A DNA stretch of 64,000 nucleotides from Malachius bipustulatus (Eukaryota; Arthropoda; Insecta; Coleoptera; Melyridae). Shown here one piece after another: positions 33,650 through 44,580 of this stretch (positions within the stretch are counted from its first letter, which is position 1; each line of letters opens with the position of its first letter). The notes beneath the pieces are model-generated. The model was not told the origin of the DNA. It saw nothing but the letters and a program-made list of their open reading frames with translations, and searched no databases. The translations under genes were made by a program, and so were the position numbers. The DNA lies in the NCBI GenBank assembly GCA_910589415.1, contig OU342637.1, positions 34,502,162-34,566,161 on the forward strand, written 5' to 3'.

Positions 33650-33828
33650 AGCGGGCGGTAGCTCAACGAGTTAGATATCGTGCAGACTACTAAGCCGTTC
33701 ACTGTCAACGCGTGGGTTCAAATCCCACTATTTTCTAGGTAGTTGTGTTCGTTTATAAATTTATATGAAAAACATTTCTGTGGCTATATGAGCTAAGTAG
33801 CTTAGACCGACGTTCTTTCTTTAAAAAA
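33650..33828 (+). mobile_element. tRNA-derived SINE candidate
   Basis: TAGCTCAACGAGTT (33659-33672) fits box A. GTGGGTTCAAATCCCAC (33712-33728) is a perfect T-arm with box B. The expected acceptor stem does not pair (3' side TATTTTC), so this is not a functional tRNA. About 100 bases of body follow, with a TTCTTTCTTT stretch and an A run at the end (33821-33828). No clear target duplication was found. Confidence 0.55.
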
Positions 33829-34008
33829 AAGGGAAAGGGCAGCTTTCCTTAAATACCTTAGCAATTTCGAAAGTTATCCCCAATCAAAATCAGCCAAATG
33901 TTGAGGCGTGACAGTTTCATTTTTGAGTGATGTAAATCTTACACTATCAAAAAGAATTTCGGGTGACTGGGTGATGAAAAAAAAAATAATAACCACTACA
34001 AGCCTATA

Positions 34009-34663
34009 CAGAGTGTTCTTTATTTCAGAGAATTGGTATCTCATAAACGCTAAGAGTCAGTAACAGTCTCATATTACAAAAAAATATAAATAATTCTCTT
34101 CTTTTTTAAAAAAAAAAAAAAAAAAGTTTTATCACCGAATGACGTCATAATATAACGTCGCAATATGACGTGACATTGCTTGAATTATGGTTATTTATGA
34201 CATTCGGTTGAAGAAAGATTTTTTTCGGAAAAATAAAAATAAAATTTTGAAGAAATTTTTTTTTTAATACGATAGATATTTGATTTCTTCAATTCCTTCA
34301 ATACAGAATGACATTAAAATATAATATGGCGAGAATAAGAAAAACGAAAATTGACAATGAAAACTCTGGGATCTAGTCAGCTTTGAAAATTTTTGAAATG
34401 TCGAATTGATGGCTCTTGCATGGCGACTTATGCTAACCTAATTTTTTTTTCCAATAATAAAAAAGATATGTATAGCAAAAATAAGAAATGTTGATTTTTT
34501 AAATTTTATCAGGATATTTCAAGAACGGTCACAGATATCTTGTATGGCTTGACGGATTCGAGATGACCACAAATCTCTAATTTAACCGACCCTGTATCTC
34601 TTTACTTTTAGGATTTAGGAGATACCCATGGTGAACTCTGAAATGAGGAACGCCCGCTAGGTA
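34009..34663. repeat. foldback element with a family A arm, family A copy 3 (partial)
   Basis: TACAGAGTGTTCTTTATTTC at the left is mirrored by the ATTTCAGAG/AACGCC region at the right (CTGAAATGAGGAACGCC). From about 34320 the right arm follows family A (AACGAAAATTGACAATGAAA, ACGGTCACAGATATCTTGTA, CCGACCCTGTATCTC). The left arm is diverged or from another member. Non-coding. It ends about 60 bases before the full-length LINE. Confidence 0.6.
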
Positions 34664-34725
34664 GATGATCGAACAGAAAGAACAAGAAAAAATACAACAA
34701 AATACAACAAATCAAGCAAAAACAC

Positions 34726-35176
34726 GGAGTTTGTTTCCGGACGCGACACCGCGTATACTCGTTCACGACGTGTTCCTGAAATAACGTTCATTATTCGCCC
34801 TTCACTGGACAGATAATTCCGAGATTTCCCACAGTTCGACCCAGGTAGCTGCTACCGAGTCCAAGCTGACATTTCAAGACGATCTACGCATAGGATAACC
34901 AGATAAGTCCTAGTTCTTATAAGTTAAATATTGAATAGGTACCTATATTTATTGTTAATAAACACAGCAGAGTCATTTAATTATCAGCTGAAAACGAAGA
35001 TAATTTCTTGCCGCGCGATAGCGCTCAAGGCAACGGCACTCGCCGTGCAAATTACATTTCTTTAACATTATGCGTATAGCTTCGTATCCACCGTAGACTA
35101 AGCTAATAAAACCCCAACTAATTAACTACTATAGACTGAAACTTTTGACTACAAGAGTTTCAGATTTACAAACAAA
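34726..35176 (+). promoter_or_regulatory. LINE 5' UTR with presumed internal promoter
   Basis: Starts GGAGTTTGTTTCCGGACGCG right after the target duplication. GC-rich at first, AT-rich later. Full-length LINEs of this group carry an internal promoter at the 5' end, which is inferred here and not seen as a defined motif. Confidence 0.5.
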
Positions 35177-36481
35177 ATGAATTCAACCCAGAATGATTAC
35201 CCCTCACAAAGTCAACAAACAAAACCTAACCAAACGTACGCAAATGTCACAAAAATTGAACTTTTCCCAAAAAAAGAACTTGCAATAGTATTAGATGTCG
35301 TCCAAAATGATAACTTAAAACTTACTGATTATGTTCTGCCAATAAGCAAAATAGTAGGAGCAAAAAACATGACTCATGCATCCAGAATATCGCGCAATCG
35401 TATTTGTATATTTCTTACGAGAAAGGAACTGGTAGACGAAATTGTCACAGTTCACAATAAAATAAAAATAGGCGACAATGAAATCCCCATTCGTCGCCTA
35501 ATAACCCCATCCAAGCGCTTAATACTCTCAAATGTCTGCCCATCAGTCCCGCACGAAAACCTGATACTATCCCTACAGACATTTGGCTGTAAGATCGTTT
35601 CCCCAATGTCCTTTCTCCGTGCGGGTCTTGAAGGTGACGAGTTCGCACATATGCTAAGTTTCAGAAGGCAAATCTATATTCAACCGAATGAAAATCTAAA
35701 CCTCCCTCCATCATTCACTCTAACACACGACGGCACAGAATACAGAATCTTCCTGAGTACAGGTGAACTCGTTTGTTTCTTATGTAAGCAACAGGGACAC
35801 AAAGCAGACCAATGTCAAATCCCCAACCAGACTCCACTGGAACGGGACGACAACCCCGAAGCTCACGCCAGCACACCAAATTTACCCGCAGAAATTAACA
35901 AAACCAAAAAAAGAACAGCCGCAACCCTTTCAACAAACACAACAGCAAATGTCGACGCCAATTCATCTCCCGACATCCTCACAGCAAACAGTTCCACACC
36001 CTTCGCTGTTCCAAATCCTCCTGATCATGAATCAAGTCAAATCAAGAACATTAGGCAACCCAAAAAGAAACAAAAAACATATAGCTCGACAGAATCTATA
36101 TATACAGAAACTTCTCTTGAACCACTTAAAGAAATCATGGAAACAGAACCTAACAAATTCCTAATGCCGTTTGTAAATATCAAAGCATTTCTAGAAGACT
36201 GCGTCGGCAACCCCGATCCCCTATCAGAAGCAAAAAAACATACAGAAGACATAAATATATTAATAAAAACACTCCAAGACATACGACCCTATCTTAAAGA
36301 AAGAAGTATAAAAAATAGATGCACCCGAATAGTCAAAAGAATCCAAGGCCAAATCCTAACCTCCAATAACTTCCTAGACACACCCAGCCATTCACGCCTT
36401 CTTGATGCTGAATCTATGGAGGACATACACTCAGCAGACCTAACTGACCACGACGGCGCAATGTCAGATACAAGCTACTAA
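35177..36481 (+). CDS. LINE ORF1 (gag-like RNA-binding protein), 434 aa
   Basis: The protein would bind element RNA and form the ribonucleoprotein that carries it to the nucleus. The N-terminal 20 residues are Gln/Asn-rich. A conserved-looking core (KELAIVLDVVQNDNLKL to SFTLTHDGTEYRIF) is followed at about residues 200-214 by one zinc knuckle, CFLCKQQGHKADQC (CX2CX4HX4C). After it comes a long Asn/Thr/Lys-rich tail with likely nuclear-localisation basic runs (KKRTAAT, PKKKQK). Many LINE gags have two or three knuckles; only one is seen here. The first ATG of the frame lies after a stop-rich leader, so the start is reasonable. The frame is intact. Confidence 0.85.
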   Translation: MNSTQNDYPSQSQQTKPNQTYANVTKIELFPKKELAIVLDVVQNDNLKLTDYVLPISKIVGAKNMTHASRISRNRICIFLTRKELVDEIVTVHNKIKIGDNEIPIRRLITPSKRLILSNVCPSVPHENLILSLQTFGCKIVSPMSFLRAGLEGDEFAHMLSFRRQIYIQPNENLNLPPSFTLTHDGTEYRIFLSTGELVCFLCKQQGHKADQCQIPNQTPLERDDNPEAHASTPNLPAEINKTKKRTAATLSTNTTANVDANSSPDILTANSSTPFAVPNPPDHESSQIKNIRQPKKKQKTYSSTESIYTETSLEPLKEIMETEPNKFLMPFVNIKAFLEDCVGNPDPLSEAKKHTEDINILIKTLQDIRPYLKERSIKNRCTRIVKRIQGQILTSNNFLDTPSHSRLLDAESMEDIHSADLTDHDGAMSDTSY

Positions 36482-36534
36482 GCACAACCCGCAGACCTAA
36501 CAACTAAAACAAATAAATAAATAAATAACCAAAA

Positions 36535-39402
36535 ATGTTCTCAATAATTCAGTGGAACTGTAATGGTGTCCTTACACACCTAGGACACCTCCAACTCCTG
36601 ATAAAAGACAAAGACCCCGACATACTATGCCTACAGGAAACCCATCTCAAACCAGCTAACTCGCTCAAAATGCATGCCTACAATCACTTCCGCAAAGATC
36701 GTATCACTGATGGCAACGCTAGCGGCGGGGTTGCAATATTAACGAAAACAAAATTTCCTACCCAACAACTTAGAATTAACACAGACTTAGAAGTAATAGC
36801 AGTAAAAATTACGCACACAATCCCACTCACCATATGCAACATATACCTCCCACCCAACAAAAAATTCAAGCACGAGGACATCCAAAACATAGTTAAACAA
36901 ATCTCCCCTCCTTTCATAATAACAGGGGACCTAAATTCGCACAGTACCCGCTGGGGATCCAAAACCACGAACAGCAGAGGGTCGCAAATAGAAAAGGTTA
37001 TTGATCAAGACAACATAATACTGCTAAACACCAAAAAGCCCACCCACATATGCTTTGCCTCGGGCTCATTCTCAAATATAGACCTGACTCTTGCTGACCC
37101 AAAAACAGCTACAATCGCAAGTTGGGACGTTATAGATAACCTATACGGATCTAATCACTTCCCAATCGAAGTTAAGTTCCCTAGTCCGCAAAGAAACGAA
37201 ATATCTACAAAACGATGGAACTTCCATAAAGCTGATTGGGATATGTTTAGAAAAATAACGTACAGTCAAATAAAAAAAATAGGTCCCTCAGACACTGCCG
37301 ATACACTGACAGATGCTCTAATAACAAATATTCTTGAAGCAGCCGATATATGTATCCCAAAACATACAGCTTTCCAGAAAAGAAATGTCCCTTGGTGGAA
37401 TGAAGAATGTAAAAATGCCATAAGAGCTAACAAAAAAGCATACAACCGCCACAAAAAACACCCCACTATAGAAACACTCATAAATTTGAAAAAAGCAAGA
37501 GCACTCGCCCAACGCACAATCAAAGTAAGCAAGAGAAAATCATGGGAAAACTATGTTGCAACAATGAATAAAAATACACCAATTAAAGAAGTTTGGCAGA
37601 AAATCAAAAATATAAAAGGATTCCAAGTAACAAGGGGTCCAACAACCATTATGGATGGAACGACCGTGATTACAGATCCTCAGATAATAGCCGACAAGAT
37701 TGGTGAAAATCTTAGCACCACATTTAGTGACGAAATATATGACCCTGACTTCCTAATATATAAGACAACCACAGAAGCCGAGCAGCTGAACATCCGCAAT
37801 AACAGCGATCCCATCAACGATCCATTCTCCATCTGGGAACTGACATCGGCTCTTAAAAAATGCAAAAATAGGAGTGCTGGCCCTGACACAGTACCATTTA
37901 TTATGATACAAAACCTGACACAGGATACAACCCAGCACATCCTAAAAATATTCAACAAAATTTGGAGCTCAAACACATTCCCTGAAAAATGGCGCAAAGC
38001 ACACATCGTCCCCATCCTGAAACCAAACAAAGACGCCACCAATATACTCAATTATAGACCTATTTCCCTCACCTGCTGCCTATGCAAACTATTCGAAAGA
38101 ATGGTAAACAAAAGGCTTCTGTGGTTCTTGGAGATTAAAGGGTTCCTGTCTAACACACAGAGTGGATTTCGTCGCGGGCGTTCATCCATTGACCAGATTA
38201 TATGCTTGGAATCCGAAATAATAGAATCCTTTAAAAATAAACAACAAACCACTGCCGTGTTCTTCGATATAAATAAAGCCTTTGATACTGCGTGGACTTT
38301 CAAAATCCTAAAGACACTTGAAAAAATCAACCTTAATGGCAACATTCTCCATTTCATCAGGAACTTTCTTACTAACAGGACGTTCAACGTCAGAGTTGAC
38401 GGACATTTCTCCAACACTTTTCGGCAAAAAAACGGATTGCCTCAAGGATCTGTTCTTAGCCCTACTCTATTTCTCGTTGCAATAGATGACATCACACAAA
38501 ATTTGAACAAACCAATAAAGTCGTCGCTATACGTAGACGATCTTGCCATATATTGCAGAGGGAAATACACCGCAACATCAGATAAGCTCTTACAGCAAGC
38601 GATATCAGAGTTGGAGAAATGGACCAAACTTAACGGGATGCAGTTCTCGGCGACCAAAACTAAATGTATGCAGTTTAGCAGACAAAAAAAGCAAACAAAC
38701 CCACCAAAACTCACGCTCTACAATAAACAGATAGAACATGTCACGGAGTTTAGGTTTTTGGGAATGATCCTTGACAAAAAATTAACATGGGTACCGCATA
38801 TAAAAACGTTAAAAAATGAATGTCACCTCAGAATTAATATTATGAAGTCTTTATCAAACCTAAAATGGGGAGCTGACCGAGACACGTTAATGTACATCTA
38901 TAGAACCCTGATCAGATCAAAGCTCGATTACGGCTGCATAGCCTATCAATCCGCGAAAGGCAAAATTTTAAAATCACTGGAAACTGTCCAAAACACAGCC
39001 CTTAGACTAGCTACAGGAGCCTTCCACACGAGTCCTATTGCAAGTCTACAAAGTATAGCCGGGGAATGTCCTCTGCCACTTAGACGACACCGTATGACCC
39101 TCACCTACATAAACGGCCTCTTACAACTCAAATCCCACCCAGTTCTTGCCTATGTCCTCCCATTTCGATCCAACATCGATAATAACAAGAACCGTAACAT
39201 CCCCGCCGCAATACAAGTCAGAATATCAAGCATCCTAAAAAATTCACATATAACAGACCTCCCGACACCACGCTACAATCCCTACCCAAATAGCCCACCT
39301 TGGAAAAAATCTAGACCGCAGACTAACACATCCCTAACAAAATTAAAAAAAAAACGAGGTATCCTCGCTTCATCACAAAAAAATGTTTCTGGAAATTATT
39401 AA
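36535..39402 (+). CDS. LINE ORF2: AP-endonuclease and reverse transcriptase, 955 aa
   Basis: Makes the target nick and copies element RNA. Endonuclease, residues 1-215: QWNCNG, LQETH (Glu35), [18 protein letters not shown] (Asp132, Asn134), NIDLTLAD (Asp183) and SNHFPIEV (His208), all the usual metal and catalytic positions. RT, about 455-740: [17 protein letters not shown] near 508, [25 protein letters not shown] near 576, [10 protein letters not shown] near 633 and [10 protein letters not shown] with YVDD at 666-669. The active site is YVDD where most LINEs have FADD or YADD. The thumb and connection follow, then a stop at 39402. RNase H, usually on the same polypeptide, is in the next frame. 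Confidence 0.9.
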   Translation: MFSIIQWNCNGVLTHLGHLQLLIKDKDPDILCLQETHLKPANSLKMHAYNHFRKDRITDGNASGGVAILTKTKFPTQQLRINTDLEVIAVKITHTIPLTICNIYLPPNKKFKHEDIQNIVKQISPPFIITGDLNSHSTRWGSKTTNSRGSQIEKVIDQDNIILLNTKKPTHICFASGSFSNIDLTLADPKTATIASWDVIDNLYGSNHFPIEVKFPSPQRNEISTKRWNFHKADWDMFRKITYSQIKKIGPSDTADTLTDALITNILEAADICIPKHTAFQKRNVPWWNEECKNAIRANKKAYNRHKKHPTIETLINLKKARALAQRTIKVSKRKSWENYVATMNKNTPIKEVWQKIKNIKGFQVTRGPTTIMDGTTVITDPQIIADKIGENLSTTFSDEIYDPDFLIYKTTTEAEQLNIRNNSDPINDPFSIWELTSALKKCKNRSAGPDTVPFIMIQNLTQDTTQHILKIFNKIWSSNTFPEKWRKAHIVPILKPNKDATNILNYRPISLTCCLCKLFERMVNKRLLWFLEIKGFLSNTQSGFRRGRSSIDQIICLESEIIESFKNKQQTTAVFFDINKAFDTAWTFKILKTLEKINLNGNILHFIRNFLTNRTFNVRVDGHFSNTFRQKNGLPQGSVLSPTLFLVAIDDITQNLNKPIKSSLYVDDLAIYCRGKYTATSDKLLQQAISELEKWTKLNGMQFSATKTKCMQFSRQKKQTNPPKLTLYNKQIEHVTEFRFLGMILDKKLTWVPHIKTLKNECHLRINIMKSLSNLKWGADRDTLMYIYRTLIRSKLDYGCIAYQSAKGKILKSLETVQNTALRLATGAFHTSPIASLQSIAGECPLPLRRHRMTLTYINGLLQLKSHPVLAYVLPFRSNIDNNKNRNIPAAIQVRISSILKNSHITDLPTPRYNPYPNSPPWKKSRPQTNTSLTKLKKKRGILASSQKNVSGNY

Positions 39403-40216
39403 CAACTACCAGACATATGAACAAATCTATACTGATGCGTCAAAAATACAAGACAGCATGGGAGCGGCCTTCCTACACACTCACATAGCATCTAGAAAGT
39501 TCAAACTTCCAAAGTACAGCACCATCCACTCAGCTGAACTTTTCAGCATCCTACAGGCTACGAAATATATAAACACTACTGACACAAAAGAATACCTGAT
39601 CCTCACAGACTCCCTTAGCGCTATTCACACCATATCCCAATATGATACGGAACACCCCGTCGCCAGCGACATTCAGGAAGAAATATCTCACTCTACAGTC
39701 CTTGGAAAAATAATAAAACTAATCTGGATTCCTTCTCACCAGGGAATAAAAGGAAATGAAATGGTAGACCAACTAGCGAAGGAAGCAGCAGTCGACGGAG
39801 AAAAAACAGACCTAGCCATTACGGTTGACATCAAAAGCTCGCTAAAGCTCTCAATAATGAGGAAATGGCAGGAAGAATGGAAGAATACCCCCCAGAAACT
39901 GTGCAAAATAAAACCAAACACCCGACCTTGGCCGTCACAAGAAAACCGCAAACCTGATGTCTCCCTAAACCGCCTCCGAATCGGCCATACAGCCCTCACC
40001 CACAAACACCTACTAGACAGATCCCCGCCCCCTACATGCGACACCTGCCTTACTCCTCTTACCGTAGAACATATCATACTACATTGTAGAAAATATAACA
40101 TACAACGAAAAAAGTACAAATTAGAAAACATTAACATATCAGAAGCCTTAAACAGACAGAATACCGACAATGTACTTGACTACATCAAACACACAGACCT
40201 ACTACACAAATTATAA
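39383..40216 (+). CDS. LINE RNase H in separate overlapping frame, 277 aa
   Basis: Overlaps the end of ORF2 by 20 bases in the +1 frame. RNase H motifs: YTDAS (Asp18), SAEL (Glu52), LTDSLSA (Asp76), [20 protein letters not shown] (His119, Asp129). A C-terminal segment has [17 protein letters not shown], the tail motif of I-type LINEs. It degrades RNA in the hybrid during second-strand synthesis. The nominal ATG lies in an A7 run (39377-39383), and an A10 run lies at 39345-39354. The frame is open back to a TAA at 39344-39346. Either a one-base indel split a single ORF2, or frameshifting/reinitiation is used. All catalytic residues are kept. Confidence 0.85.
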   Translation: MFLEIINNYQTYEQIYTDASKIQDSMGAAFLHTHIASRKFKLPKYSTIHSAELFSILQATKYINTTDTKEYLILTDSLSAIHTISQYDTEHPVASDIQEEISHSTVLGKIIKLIWIPSHQGIKGNEMVDQLAKEAAVDGEKTDLAITVDIKSSLKLSIMRKWQEEWKNTPQKLCKIKPNTRPWPSQENRKPDVSLNRLRIGHTALTHKHLLDRSPPPTCDTCLTPLTVEHIILHCRKYNIQRKKYKLENINISEALNRQNTDNVLDYIKHTDLLHKL

Positions 40217-40226
40217 AATCTCGAAA

Positions 40227-40255
40227 GGCGCTAATAATTTTAGCATTGATGCGCC
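40227..40255 (+). promoter_or_regulatory. LINE 3' UTR stem-loop
   Basis: GGCGC (40227-40231) can pair with GCGCC (40251-40255). Alternatively GCTAA pairs with TTAGC inside it. Only about 15 bases separate it from the A15 tail. A short terminal hairpin like this is often where LINE RT recognises its RNA; this role is inferred. Confidence 0.5.
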
Positions 40256-40294
40256 AAAAATTTTTACTTAAAAAAAAAAAAAAAGCAAAAACAC

Positions 40295-40753
40295 TTCCAC
40301 AAAACGTTATACCTTGAATGTGGATCAGTGTTGTTTCACAATATTGTTTCTGTTATGTGTGTGTAATAGTGTCCTGAATTTTTTCTGATTTCGACTCCTT
40401 TTTTTCGTGTTATGTCTTCTTGCTCCATGTGTTATGGTATCTTTTTGAATGGGGTCTCTTCAGATGCCCGCAAGGTCGCTTTATTCACAACAATAAACAC
40501 TGTCTCCGCATTTGGTTTAAGTTTTCTCTTTAACTGGTATAATCTGCTTCCCTGAAAGGTGTCGGAAGAGCACTGTTTGTTTTAGGTACTCTTTTTCCCG
40601 GTGACTTGTTCTGACAGCAAGAACTCCTAAAAAAGTCTCCGGCATAAACCTGCCCCGCCGAATATATTCCACCTTTTTTATGTATAAGAGTGTGAATCAA
40701 TTACCCTAGCAGGTTACATGTTGTATCTTGAGGTTGAAGTTTTCGATTTGCTT
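40295..40753. other. no gene seen
   Basis: LINE flank. T-rich, without convincing frames. The sequence continues the pre-insertion target site after GCAAAAACAC. Confidence 0.4.
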
Positions 40754-41490
40754 CTATATACACCATTTCCAGGTGTAATTGAGAAACCGTTAAATGTAAT
40801 TGAGAATAGTCAAATGTAATTCAGAATGCGTCATTTGTAATTGAGAATAGTCAAATGTAATTCAGAATGCATCAATTGTAATTGAGAATAGTCAAATTTA
40901 ATTGAGAATGCATCAATTGTTGAGAATGCGTTAATTGTAGGTAATTGAGAAACCATCAAAAGGAATTGAGAAAGCGTTAAATGTAATTAGGAAAGTATCA
41001 AATGGAATTCAGAATGGATCAATTGAAATTGAGATAATGTAAAATTCGTGAATTTCACATACAAGTCCCAGCATTTTCAACCACGTTCCACGAGGCTGCT
41101 TTAGCTATGGAACCAATGCTAGTTGGACAATTGTTAGCTTTCTATGTAGTAATTAGGATTTTTATGCATACATAGTCTTTTTTAGTTGAATATGTATTTT
41201 TTTTTAAGTTAGGATCTTATGTAATTCATTTGCATTTTTGACCTATTCTCAATTACAATTTACGCATTCTGAATTGCATTTGACGCATTCTCAATTTCAT
41301 TTGACTTATTCTCAATTATAATTAACGCTTTCTCAATTACATTTTTGACTATTCTCAATTACATTTGACGCATTCTGAATTACATTTGACTATTCTCAAT
41401 TACAATTGATGCATTCTGAATTACATTTGACGCATTCTGAAATTCATTTAATCGTTTCTCAATTACAACTGGAAAAGGTGTAGTTTATAG
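40754..41490. mobile_element. Foldback-like element with arms of tandem 19-20-bp repeats
   Basis: The left arm is a tandem array of GTAATTGAGAATAGTCAAAT and GTAATTCAGAATGCGTCAAT-like units, often alternating (about 40776-41035). The right arm is the reverse complement array (about 41240-41465), with units such as ATTCTCAATTACATTTGACG. The outer ends pair: CTATATACACCATTTCCAGG against CTGGAAAAGGTGTAGTTTAT. A unique spacer of about 200 bases (41036-41235) lies between. Inverted arms built from short tandem repeats are the hallmark of Foldback-type DNA transposons (such as FB and Galileo in flies). No transposase is present. Relationship to those families is by structure only. Confidence 0.75.
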
Positions 41491-41849
41491 GTAGGTATGA
41501 GTTAGTATAACTTTTCCTACCTTTCAATTTATCTTAATAGGTAATCCAATCTTCTTTAGAGAAGACCAACTCCACAACAACTGACTTGGTATGACCTTGA
41601 CCTACTGCGCAAATATTGTTCATATTCCTCCATTTATGTTCACTTTTAGTTCACTCAGTTCAAGTGTATAAATGCTTCCAAACGACAAATTACTAAGTTA
41701 TCCTTTTTAAGCCTTCTATATATTTTTAATTCAAGATGGAGGTCTCTGACAAACACCGGATGAACAAAACAAATAAAACTCACATCAAAGCAGTATGGGC
41801 GTTTATGTTAAATTTAACCCCAACAAATGTAAAATATCTAAAATTAAAA
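41491..41849. other. no gene seen
   Basis: AT-rich. No element or gene recognised before the family M fragment. Confidence 0.4.
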
Positions 41850-41943
41850 ATATTTGGACTTTTCTCATGTCATTTCCACATAGGTGTCCTTCTTTTAAGA
41901 TACAGGTTGTCAAAGTCAAATTTAAAAAAAAGTTTTTTTAATA
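41850..41943. repeat. single-arm fragment of family M
   Basis: TTTGGACTTTTCTCATGTCA and GATACAGGTTGTCAAAGTCA here match 43760-43860. It is broken off by the family B element at 41945. Confidence 0.6.
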
Positions 41944-41944
41944 A

Positions 41945-42829
41945 TACAGGGTTATTCACGGTACACGCCACAAAAGAGCATGACCGTGTCTCTGGATTTT
42001 AGGATCTTTTTATATTTGGAGTGGATAGAGACCCGGCAGAGGTACGTTTTAAAATTATATTCATAATGTCCCAAAAGCATGAGACATATAAAAGTTATGT
42101 TTTTTTAAATGGAATGCTCCTATGTTATTTCATTTTTAGATTGCCTGGGAAGATATAAATAAGATTGGCTTCTACAGTTGGTGTTTAAATTCAGAAGTTT
42201 GTGAGTTATAAACAAGTGAAAATCGTCATTTTTCAAGTTCAAGGCCCTGTACAAGGAAAACGGCTGAAGATAGAGAAAAACGGCTTACATGTCCCTATTT
42301 TAATTTTTCATGTACTATCCAATGATGTAGATGAAATGTTTACACAGGGTGATAAAAAATTTGAAAAATTCTGAGATTTCTCCACGCGTCGACAAATAAA
42401 TAAATCAAAGAAAGTACAAATGTTTTTATACCATAGGATAGTACATGAAAAGTTAAAATAGGGACATGTAAGCCGTTTTTCTCTATCTTGAATCGTTTTC
42501 GTTGTATAGGGCTTTGAACTTAAAAAAAGACGGTTTTCACTTGTTTATAACTCACAAACTTCTATATTTAAACACCAACTGTAAAAACCAATCTTATTTT
42601 TTCTTCTCAGACAATCTAAAAATGCAATAACATAGGAGCATTCCATTTAAAAAAACATAACTTTGATATGTTTCATGCTTTTGCGACACCCTGTACATTA
42701 TGAATATAATTTTAAAACGTACCTCTGCCGGGTTTCTATCCACTCCAAAAATAAAAAGATCCTAAAATCCAGAGACACGGCCATAATCTTCCGTGGCGTA
42801 TACCGTGAATAACCCTGTATATAGTGTAA
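41945..42829. repeat. palindromic foldback element, family B copy 1
   Basis: TACAGGGTTATTCACGGTAC at the left is mirrored by TACCGTGAATAACCCTGTA at the right. The arms share mirrored GTGGATAGAGACCCGGCAGA and AAACATATCAAAGTT-type tracts. Inner boxes (CACCCTGTACATTATG near 42689) are present in the right arm and partly lost in the left. The 883-bp copy at 63053-63935 is very similar throughout. Non-coding, TA ends. Confidence 0.9.
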
Positions 42830-42843
42830 TTATAGTATTATAA

Positions 42844-43645
42844 TATAGGGTGAGTCAGTTTTTTGTAACAGGACTTCACCAGTCTATAGAAGACCTGTTT
42901 TAAGAAATAAAAGTTCCCATAAACATATTATGTCCGGAAAAGCTTAGAAAAAAAGAGTTGAAGAAATATTTTTTTAGTTTTTGCGGAAAACTTGGGCATT
43001 TTCAATATTTTAATTTTACACCGAGATGTTGTTTGCGTCTAAACTACCTCATACCATTTATTTAGCTATACAAAATCATATAATTTTTTAATTATCATTT
43101 TATTCTTATCCAAAAATAAGGATAAAAGTCGAAAAATTAACTTATTTTTGCGGTATAATGAAGCTTAGACTCAATTTACTTAAAAACTATGAAGAATTTC
43201 CTTAGGGTATGAATGTTCATAGGTATACCTGTGTTTGTAAGAAATCTACAGGGAATCCAACGCTGATAAGTAAGATCTCGTAAGTCGATGGGAGTAGAAG
43301 TTGTTGAACGAAAAATGGGTCTGCATCTACGCCATTGATGAATTTTTCACCGGTGTTTTTCTTCGTTTTGTGTGCTCTAAATTATTTATTTATTTTAATT
43401 TTTTTTTTATTTTTAGAAACTAACTGCTCATGCACCGCTCCCAGAGCGTCATAGGGATTTCCCTGCAGTGCATGTGCATTGAAAAATGCTCAATTTATAC
43501 CGCGAAAACTAAAAAAAAAATTTTTTCAACACACTGTATCTTATTTTTTGGGTTATTTATTATATGTTTCTGGGAACTTTTATTCCTTAAAACAGGTCTT
43601 CTATAAACTGGTAAAGTCCTGCTACAAAAAACTAACTCACGCTGC
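42844..43645. repeat. palindromic foldback element, family J
   Basis: TATAGGGTGAGTCAGTTTTT is mirrored by ACAAAAAACTAACTCACGCT. AAGACCTGTTTTAAG and CTTAAAACAGGTCTTC pair inside. The centre holds about 400 unpaired bases, including a short LINE 3' end (43437-43485). Confidence 0.8.
43437..43485 (+). pseudogene. short LINE 3'-end fragment inside family J
   Basis: CCGCTCCCAGAGCGTCATAG, then GGATTTCCCTGCAGTGCATG, matches the end of the LINE relic at 22945-22995 with one mismatch. Only about 50 bases of that LINE are present. Confidence 0.7.
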
Positions 43646-43734
43646 ATTTTATTATAATGTCTAGCCTAATCCTACTTGATGCGATACTTTTTACTCAGCT
43701 TGTATACATTGTGTCAGGAATTAGTAGGTAGGTT

Positions 43735-44580
43735 AAGCTCTTGGCCACAGATTATTTGGACAAAAATAATAGGACTTTCTCTACGTCATTTTTCATATTC
43801 ATTCCCTCTTTCAAGATACAGGTTGTCAAAGGTAAATTCTATAAAAAGTTTTTTAATAATATCTCCGTCGCTCTTCAAGATATCTGGTTTAAGTTTCGCG
43901 CAAAAATTTTTTCTCATGACGACATACCTACTCTTTGCTAGATTTTGTTCACAGGAATCGAAGCGTGAGCGAAGGAAACGGGGGTTTCAAAACACGTTGA
44001 CCCCTCATTTTTGTTTTTTTTTAATTTTTTTTTTTTTATTGTTTTTCCAAGCGTTTATTTCTATTATTTTTTCACTTCTGTAAAATTTTCATACATGACT
44101 CGGTTTAGGAGATCGCAAACTATTTGTCTATGCTTCATTTAAAAATTCGATGTTTTAGAATAACTTACTTTAAAAATAAAAATAATCGACTGTAATTTTG
44201 GCACAAGAGTTTTAGTTAAACATACATGTTATTGCCTTGTAACTCTTTCAAAACATATAATGTTCAAATAATTTTTTTGATAATGCCAAAGTTCTAGGCA
44301 GAGCCTAAAACATTTAGAAATGAATCCTTTATCTAAAAAAAACAATACGTATGAACCAGAGGCGTACGCGGGATGAAGTTGGAGGGTCAATGTCATGTGT
44401 GGTCATGATGAAGACATTTGTGCAAAAATTCAAATGAATATCTTGTAAATTATTATTAAAAAACTTCCTATAAAATTTAAATTTGACACCATGTATCTTG
44501 AAAGAGACACGTCTATGTGAAAAATGGCATGATAAGAGTTCCATTATTTTTGACCAAATAATCTGTGGGGAATCTGTGAC
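43735..44580. repeat. inverted-repeat element, family M
   Basis: CACAGATTATTTGGACAAAA and the tract CTTTCAAGATACAGGTTGTC are mirrored on the right by TTTGACACCATGTATCTTGA and TTGACCAAATAATCTGTGGG. The arms pair over about 190 bases with many mismatches. The centre (43940-44390) is AT-rich and unpaired. Confidence 0.65.

Larger units (their letters stand above)
34726..40284 (+). mobile_element. full-length LINE (I-superfamily type), 5.56 kb, with 10-12-bp target duplication
   Basis: AAGCAAAAACAC stands at 34714-34725 and again at 40283-40294, bounding the element. Order: 5' UTR of 451 bases, ORF1 gag, 53-base gap, ORF2 with AP-endonuclease and RT, an overlapping frame with RNase H, a short 3' UTR with hairpins, and A15. 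A complete 5' end and open frames make it the youngest-looking retroelement here. RNase H plus gag of this kind points to the I/R1/Loa group; the exact clade was not determined. Movement would be by nicking target DNA and reverse-transcribing the element's RNA at the nick. Confidence 0.85.

Noticed and set aside
33650..33740. Functional tRNA gene
   Set aside because: The T-arm is perfect but the acceptor stem cannot pair and no anticodon arm could be defined.
35445..39000. Minus-strand frames opposite the LINE ORFs
   Set aside because: Antisense shadows of the strong EN/RT/gag frames.
40754..41490. CRISPR-like appearance of regular short repeats
   Set aside because: Units are directly adjacent or overlap with no unique spacers, the array is mirrored, and the DNA is eukaryotic.
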